Assembly: GCA_951394405.1 (NCBI GenBank)
Contig: OX596338.1
Span: 4,030,001 to 4,094,000, forward strand
DNA: 64,000 bases
Direction: 5' to 3'
From: Coprinellus micaceus
Lineage: Eukaryota; Basidiomycota; Agaricomycetes; Agaricales; Psathyrellaceae
The translations under genes and the position numbers were made by a program. The notes below the pieces were generated by a model. The model was given only the letters and a program-made list of their open reading frames with translations. It was not told the origin of the DNA and did no database searches. Shown in pieces: positions 57,431 through 64,000 of this stretch. The stretch's first letter is position 1. Each line of letters begins with the position of its first letter.

Positions 57431-57620
57431 AGAGTCGAACGGCGATATCTGCGCTGGGACGGACAGCAGCGATGCAACTTGGAACTTTACGGTTCCCCTG
57501 GTGGGCATGAACACCCACAACTCTAGATACCGTCGTATTCGTTTGGTGGGACTATCACAATCATAGAGAAAGAACTAAAACATCTACCACCGCGTACAAA
57601 TGGATCTAAGAACGCTCAGC

Positions 57621-59591
57621 TCACTCGTCGACCTTGCTCGCACCCTGGACACCAAGGACCTTAGCCAACGTAGATCCCCGGTACTTGGCGATGAAGTAAG
57701 CGTTGAACTCGAGGTCTCTCTCCCTGTCAAAGCAGGTGAGCAAGGCGGTTCATCCATCAACGGTCGTAGGGAGGCCAAGACACCCACTTAGTACCAGCCA
57801 ATTCAAGGTCGACCTTCCGAAAGATGTTCCCAAGGATAAGGTAGAGTTCGGCCCAGGCAAGGCTAGCGCAGACGGAGGGTCAACGATCTTCCTTTCATCC
57901 AGTTCACGTAAAGGCAAGAAGGAACTTACTTGATACCGAGGCAGGACCGAGGTCCCTTGGAGAACGGCACGAGATTATTGTCCAACGTACGAACGTCATC
58001 GACAAGCCACCGTTCCGGCTCGAACTTGTCGGGGTTGGGAAAGACGTCGGGGTTGAGATGAATGAAGGTTTGGCTCATTCCCACAACCGTCTGGAGGCGA
58101 AGTGGCCCCGTTATCGTGCCTGCTTCCCCAGATGCATGATTTAAGAGGACGTACGTTCTCTGGGACTAGAATTCCGCCTATCTGAGCCGCCCCCTTTATA
58201 ATGCGGGGTGCTGGATAAACCACCCCATGGGACTTCCGGAGGGATTCCTTGATGACCGCCGTCTGGAACACTTCATGGTGAGTTCGCCATCACGGAATTG
58301 AGGAGGAATAGCGTACCAGGTAGGGAAGTTTCTCGAGCCGCTCGAGGCTAATTGGTGCGTCCACGTCCGGCCAAGCCTCCGCCAGCTCTACCTTCAATCG
58401 CTCTTTGATACGACTATTCGCAAGGACGTGGTACGTCGCCATGACGCAAGTGTTCGCCACAGTTTCTGTCCCACCAATAACGAGAGACATGGCATGGTCA
58501 CGCAGGGACTTCTTCGACAGCTTCTCTCCCTCGCTCTTGGGGTTCAAAAGATGGTGGTATATGATCTCGTGCCCCGCTCGGTCCAACGAGGTCTGGTCTT
58601 CCAAAATACCAGTGATCTGAGCTTCAACGGCCTTGATGAAGTTGATTCGGCCCATGGCTCCAGGGGATACCCGTCTCGTCAGCCATGTGGGCATGTTGAA
58701 GAGGATGAGGCGGAGGAATGGGACGTGTCGCATGAGGATGAGGGCGAAGCCGGATTGGTGGAAGCCTATCATGGCCGGGTGGGCAAAGTCGGGGTAGGAT
58801 ACTGTGTTGAAGTTCTTGTCGAAGCAGTAGGTGGTGATCACTTCCATGGTTATGGAGGCGAAGGCGCGGTGGAAGTCGATGACATCGTGGGTGTGAGCTT
58901 TGGCGGCTAGGACAAGGACGAAGCGGTCGATCTGGTATGGGTCAGGCCGAGTAAGTGTACGTAGGCCTTGAGGTTGGGGGTTACAGGAAGTAGCACTGAC
59001 CACATCTTGGATCACGTCCTCGAGCTGCAGGATGTTCTTCCTGGAGAAGAATCCCCTGACGAGGTTGCCGTGATGCTTCGCCACCTGGATGTCCGATGCA
59101 CCGAATGAAGACTCATTTACGGTGAACGCGTTATAGAACCAAGGTTCCTTCGGGAATCGGGGATCGCGGTATATTGTATCGAAAGCGCCCTGGTCGGAGA
59201 AATGTAGCTATGGGAGAGGTGAGAACACAAGCTTTCAAAATAGGATGAGGCGCACCTTGTTTGGTCCAACCCGAATCACTGGCCCTGTAGCGGAGAGCGA
59301 GTTGAGATTATAGCTGAAAGGAAGAAGGGGCTCACCATACGCGCTATGAAGGTCCGCAAGATGGTGGACGAACTGACCATCCTTGACGATATTCCAGTAC
59401 GCCACATACCAATCCGAGAGCGCTGCTAGCTTTGGCCCTGGTACCTTTGCCAAAGGGTGGAGCACCAGGCGCGAAAGGGTAACATATACCCCACCAGTGA
59501 AGGCTAGAATCACGCCTGACAATGCCCACGGGGATCGTTGCGCTTCGTCCAGGGAGACGAAAGCTTGCACCAGAGAGCCAAGGAACCCCAT
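57621..59591 (-). CDS. Cytochrome P450 D
   Basis: Eight exons (59591-59336, 59284-59256, 59207-59001, 58931-58317, 58262-58155, 58090-57930, 57862-57788, 57723-57621) give 517 residues. The anchor [15 protein letters not shown] is followed by HPLAKVPGP. The I-helix motif is GGTETV, ExxR is ESLR, then EPERW, and the heme loop is [10 protein letters not shown] with Cys455. The exon plan is the same as P450 C (207 + 615 bp instead of the fused 822 bp of A and B). In GGTETV the last position is Val, as in C. The enzyme should be an intact microsomal monooxygenase; the substrate is unknown. It converges on the orphan gene with about 190 bp between the stops. Confidence 0.9.
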
Positions 59592-61291
59592 GCTGTCAAT
59601 TCAGCGAGAGACGTAGGAGCTTGCTAGTTCTTAGAGCCATTGAGGACCTTCGACACTTATATGAGTGCCTCCAAGCTGTCTCCCAATATGAATGCACGGA
59701 TTCGAAAGATGCGATGACGAGGTCATTTATTGTCATCCCTGTCCGACCAAGGCAGGGTAGAACGACGCAAAGCGCACGTCCAGAGTAAAAATGCTGCGCA
59801 TTCGCTGACTTTTCCCTGATGGAAGATGTTCGACGGACCTCAGGCTGCGGTTTCTAGAAATCCAAGCGTCTGGACGAGCTTATGGCCCTTCATTTGTTAG
59901 TTAAGTGCGATGTGTGGGCGGTTAGATGACCTCCGTGTTATTATGTCACGTCTTCTCAACTGCGGCTTCTCCAGGCTTCTCCTGAGTGCTTTCCGACATG
60001 ACAGCATCAGAGTCCGGTATACACATGCTACCATAAAGTCACCGCCGGGTGTGGGCGCTTAACCGAACGCGAAGGGTCGGAGAAAGAAGCCGAGAAAGCG
60101 AGGACGTCTAAGCACTGGGAGGCGTTGGTGTGGGATTGAGAGACAATTTACTTTCAGTGGGGGTGACCAATTCCCTATACGGCCGACGCGCGTGTCACAG
60201 GCCGATAGGTGAAACCGAGAGTGTTTTGCTCGACCGCAGGCTCTACACGGCAGATCCAACTCAAATAAAATTTGGAATAGATGTACATATGGTAGGTTAG
60301 TATTTTGGCAAACTTACAAGTGTTCAAGCCAGGTATGGGGCCATATATATGGGAATTCACCCAAGTCACGGCCAATTTGGCAGGGAAAACTTGTAAAGAA
60401 TAGAACTCAAGAACGGCTACACGTACGGGAACAATTTATAGAGCATTCTTGTAGCGGAAAACTGTAAGAACAGCTCTCCGGCATTCAATAGTTTAAACCT
60501 TCTTTCAATCCCGAGATGACCCCTTGAGCTGGGTAGTATCCAGTGTTTCTGAACATCCAATAGAAGATTTAAGGCCGGAGATCTATAGCCAGCAGGTCCC
60601 AGAGACGAAGCTCTCTATATACCTTGTCAATCCGAGCAGAACCTTCCGAGTTCTATTCATTACGAGACCGCCTAATTACACCAAACAATACCCGTATTTG
60701 AATCTGATCAAGTTAAGTAGATCGCACGAACTTTTATTAGCCGCATAGCGCTGCATGTCAGATACCTAAATATGCCTTTTATGTGGCTTCGAGTGCACTC
60801 AGTCAAAAGATATGGGACAGAAGGTGCCGGACCTTCAAGATCAGAGTGACTAGGCCCGCAGCCAAAAATGGAAACATGGCCGTGACATGGGCGTCTCAGT
60901 GACCTTTGGCCTCGTCGTTGGCTCACCCAATCCGTTGGTGCAACAAAAAAGGCCATGGTAGTCGTTTATCTACATTTATAATACATTTCCACCCTAACAA
61001 TATTTACATCTCGAGAGGGAGACGCTAAATGGCGCATAATGGGCTCAAAGAGCACCCTGTTACAGGTTTTGGCGTCACAGTGTGATAAAGTGTGACAGGG
61101 GCCAGCCGCGTGACATACGGGGATTGGACACCCCCACTTTCAGGCTGGCACGGGCGCCTAATTGGTGGCTATGTTTCCATGACATCAACTGTCACGTGAG
61201 CTAGACTGAATCGGCGCCAGTCCTGAGTCGGTCCTCGGAAGTCCATACTATGTTTTTTCTTCTGAACCACCACCATCCCTTGTCCTCGTTA
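59592..61291. other. Intergenic, no supported gene
   Basis: AT-richer than the neighbours in 60.2-60.8 kb. A 13-base near-perfect inverted pair (ATGGAAACATGGC near 60867 and its complement-like partner near 61168) is the only structure noticed. No gene recognised. Confidence 0.4.
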
Positions 61292-63442
61292 ATGTCTTAC
61301 CCCCGTATTAACAGTCACCTCAGGATGAAAAATCGCCCTAAAACACATCTCAGTGCTGGCGGAGAGAGTGAGGAGGAGACACAACACCAGTTCACCACCT
61401 CTACCGACGCGTATGCCCACGACGTATACCGCGACGTCGTCGAGGACCATGCCATCCACGAATTACTGAGACATACAGGCACTTTCAACTCCTCTCAGAG
61501 GAGACGGGCCACCCCGGAATTCCCTTCCTCGACCGATAACCTCATTGCCGCCGTATCCAGGATCTTCTCAACCATCGTCCAGCAATTCGCGCGGCCTGTT
61601 GTATCTGGAGTTGAAAGAACTGTCGTCAGTTCCAGCGACATACGCCCTGTAGAGGAAGGAGGTGACGCTGAGCCACGCAAACTTCCAACCCTGGTCGTGA
61701 GAGCGGCAGGACCATCCTTCCAGGCTCCCGGCACTCCAGGCTCGAGTCTTGGTACCGCGACATCGGTTGGGACCATCGGATACACTAACACCGCGTCCTT
61801 CTCGATTGTGAGGCCCGAATCTGACATTGGCACCGCGATGAAGAACATTAAGGAGACGGAGGTCCACGCCCGGTATGCGGCAGTCCTCTTCGAGTTCGGC
61901 GCGATCCAACCGACGTATACTTAGACAAATATTCCGGGTACAACCCAACCGATCATACGTTCGCGCCCTCGTCCTCACCGAGAAGCACGCGCGTCTAGTG
62001 CACTTCGACCGCGCTGGCCCTCAAGTCACCCCGCTCATGGACATCCACCAGTACCCAGAGACTCTGGTTCGACTCGTCGCTGGCATCTCCTCAACCGACG
62101 AGCACCTTCTCGGTCTTGACGATAGTATCCAGTGGACCACCGTCGACGGCAAGAAGGCACAAGGATATGTCACCACGACTAGCCCAGCCGGCGAAGCCAA
62201 AGCCTACCCCATTGTCGAGCAGATCCCCGTTCCGCGATATTCCATCTGTAGCAGGGGCACGACCTGCTGAAGGGTACGAGACCCTGAAACGTCTGAGGAC
62301 TGCGTCGTCAAGGGCTCTTGGCGCGAGGACGACCTTCCCGCCGAGCATGAACTCCTCGAAAAGGTCAAGGGCATCCCAGGGGTCGTCCACATGGTATCCT
62401 GCGAAGTCGATCGCGGGGAGACGAAGAATTTCAGGTGCGCCAATACGCTTCGCCAGTACCAGAATCGGAAGGCATCGCGCGTTCTTCTGGATTTGTACGG
62501 CAAGTCCGTCGAATACTTCTCGTCGGTGCTGCAAGTGCTTTATGCGCTCCGCGACGCGATAGTAGGTCAGTGGCGATCCCCAGCGTCGCCATTTTCCTGA
62601 ACTCATACATCCGCTCAGCTCATCAGCGACTTCTCGAGCGAGGGGTCCTTCACCGCGACATCTCACTGAACAACATTCTCGTTGGAAAACCGGGTGCTTC
62701 AGAAGGTGAACGAGGTGTGCTCATCGACCTGGACCTGGCCTTCCTGGCTACAGATGCAAAACCCACCGTCAAAACGAATTACACCATCGTGAGACCTCCG
62801 TTTACCACATCTTCCATTCCGCGTACTGACGTCCAATTTCCGCAGGGAACCAGACTCTTCCAATCCATCCCCGTCCTGCATTCCTGTGAGCTCCGTGAAC
62901 GTGCCTGGGAACACGACTACTTGGACGACTTGGAGTCTTTCCTTTACTCGCTGGCCTTCATCCTTCTCTGCTACTGACCCGACGGACGTTCCATTCCGGC
63001 CAATGAGGAGGGCCCATCTATACCCTGGTCGTGGGCAGAGGAAATACCCGTGAGTGCGCGTATGGCAAAAAGCACCTTCTTTGGCATCGGGACGGTCGTC
63101 TTCAACTCCTCTTGTATTGTCGAGACGGTATGGGCCCCCCCCTGCGTTGCCCTTCTTGACAAATTCCGCTGGTGGATCTTCCAGATGGTGGCTAAAAAGG
63201 AGTCCCTCATTTTCAAAGCGGGAGGCAACGCCGACCCACTCGAATCACTTCATGCCTGCCGCGGCGAGCACTACTCGACGGTTGTGAACATGTTCGACGA
63301 GGCCATCGATAGCGTCAGATCTTCGTCAATGGCTCCTCCATCAGCCCCCGTTGATGTTGCGCTGGAACAAGGGGGTTCCGCTCCCACCCCTCTTAAACCT
63401 GTCGAACGAAGCGTCCTCGACCTCCCTGTCCCACCACTTTGA
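61292..63442 (+). pseudogene. FunK1-type protein kinase with two in-frame TGA stops
   Basis: The sequence follows the FunK1 family of agaricomycete kinase-like proteins. Exon 61292-61872 joins to 61925 through a 52 bp intron, giving HARQIFRVQPNRSYVRAL, then VHFDRAGPQVTPLMDIH. In the kinase core come EHELLEKVKGIPGVVHMVS, DLYGKSVEYFSSV, the catalytic loop LHRDISLNNIL and the metal-site segment VLIDLDLAF. A C-terminal ESLHACRGEHYSTVVNMFDE follows. TGA at 62268-62270 stands where the family normally has Trp (RGTTC-W-xVRDP), and another TGA at 62975-62977 interrupts the C-lobe; beyond both the same frame continues. No splice that removes either stop was found. As read, it is a recent pseudogene. 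Confidence 0.65.
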
Positions 63443-63890
63443 ACCTCCAGCCCCGTCAGGCGACCTAGCCTCAATCCCCCAGGCCCTCCGGCCCAACTCA
63501 CCACTTTCACCGCCCGGCTGTCGGTACCTGTGCTTTCGTCCAAGTGTCTCCCGGTGGATGGTTGCATCCTCGCCGGGCAGCGCGCAAGGCACACCTAACG
63601 GGGCAGGCATATTGAGTGCTGTACCCCTCCCCGGTACCCGATTACTTAGCCATGACTTTCCCTTCGTTTCACCTCTATCTCAGGTTCCACTCCCCTTGGC
63701 GTTCTCAATACATTTCCCTGTCTTATTCTTCGCCAGGTATCGGCCCCGTTCAAACGGTTCACTATACGCGTTTAGTTTGACAATACTCAAACGGTCCATC
63801 CCTTGAGCTTCCGATTTCAATATCAATCATGGCGCTGCACATGAATTGTCGCAACCTACATTTGCACTTGTAATACTTACCTACAGGAGA
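63443..63890. other. Intergenic
   Basis: Pro/Ser-rich conceptual reading after the FunK1 stop; no gene recognised. Confidence 0.35.
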
Positions 63891-64000
63891 ACGGTAGTGC
63901 GGGAAGTGGGCGCTGAAAAATGTGATCGTGTCGCGAGGTGTGTAGCCTGGAGAAATGTCCTCAACGAGAGCGTGTAGTGTCAAGGCGAGGAGCTTTCTTG
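63891..64000 (-). CDS. Possible exon of a gene running in from the right edge
   Basis: On the minus strand the frame from the edge reads LHALVEDISPGYTPRDTITF and FSAHFPHYRSP, then meets a GTAAGT donor at 63890. The product is not recognised. Too short to be sure. Confidence 0.3.

Noticed and set aside
60867..61180. 13-base inverted pair as possible ends of another mobile element
   Set aside because: One mismatch, no flanking duplication and no further similarity next to the arms.
1..64000. Search for a biosynthetic backbone enzyme, CRISPR array, toxin gene or viral remnant
   Set aside because: None was recognised on either strand.

Overview
The window reads as nuclear DNA of a filamentous basidiomycete, most likely an agaricomycete. 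Genes are dense and split by short introns, mostly 50-60 bp, with GT...AG ends. Several families are ones expanded in mushroom-forming fungi: a FunK1-type kinase, a DUF6593-type protein, a DUF6698-type protein and other lineage-specific orphans. No bacterial operon structure, CRISPR array, rRNA or convincing tRNA was seen. All family names rest on motifs read by eye and on my knowledge of the families. Exon joins were chosen by reading-frame continuity and splice consensus.

Layout. 0-7.5 kb: three fungal orphan genes, the first entering from the left edge. 7.5-14.9 kb: one small tail-anchored protein, then a gene-poor stretch. 14.9-19.5 kb: a mitochondrial-type J-domain protein with a decayed copy of its 3' end behind it, a DUF6593-type protein, and a coiled-coil protein ending in a CaaX box. 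20.0-20.4 kb: a small element with long terminal inverted repeats and an internal array of about 43 bp. 21-27.5 kb: a secreted 5'-nucleotidase facing a complete Argonaute with the full DEDH slicer tetrad. 27.5-30.7 kb: degenerate repeats.

30.7-37.5 kb: a tandem segmental duplication carrying a cytochrome P450 plus an orphan small gene, with promoters and spacers copied too. 39-50.6 kb: four membrane-anchored GNAT acetyltransferases and a relic exon. Around and between them lie a third P450, a disordered proline-rich protein and the nucleotide-excision-repair gene RAD7. 51.2-53.7 kb: eIF2A. 53.8-55.3 kb: a repeat-rich interval with a Tourist-like MITE that shows a TAA target-site duplication. 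55.7-59.6 kb: an orphan gene converging on a fourth P450. 61.3-63.4 kb: a FunK1-type kinase with two in-frame TGA stops, probably a pseudogene. The right edge may hold the end of one more gene.

Housekeeping genes (RAD7, eIF2A, J-protein, Argonaute) are interleaved with recently duplicating accessory families (P450, GNAT, the MSRYF orphan, FunK1). The accessory part, 30.7-50.6 kb, is the most dynamic. Four P450s share the same exon plan, two being near-identical tandem copies, beside a group of GNATs. No backbone synthase (PKS, NRPS or terpene cyclase) is visible, so a biosynthetic cluster is only a hypothesis.
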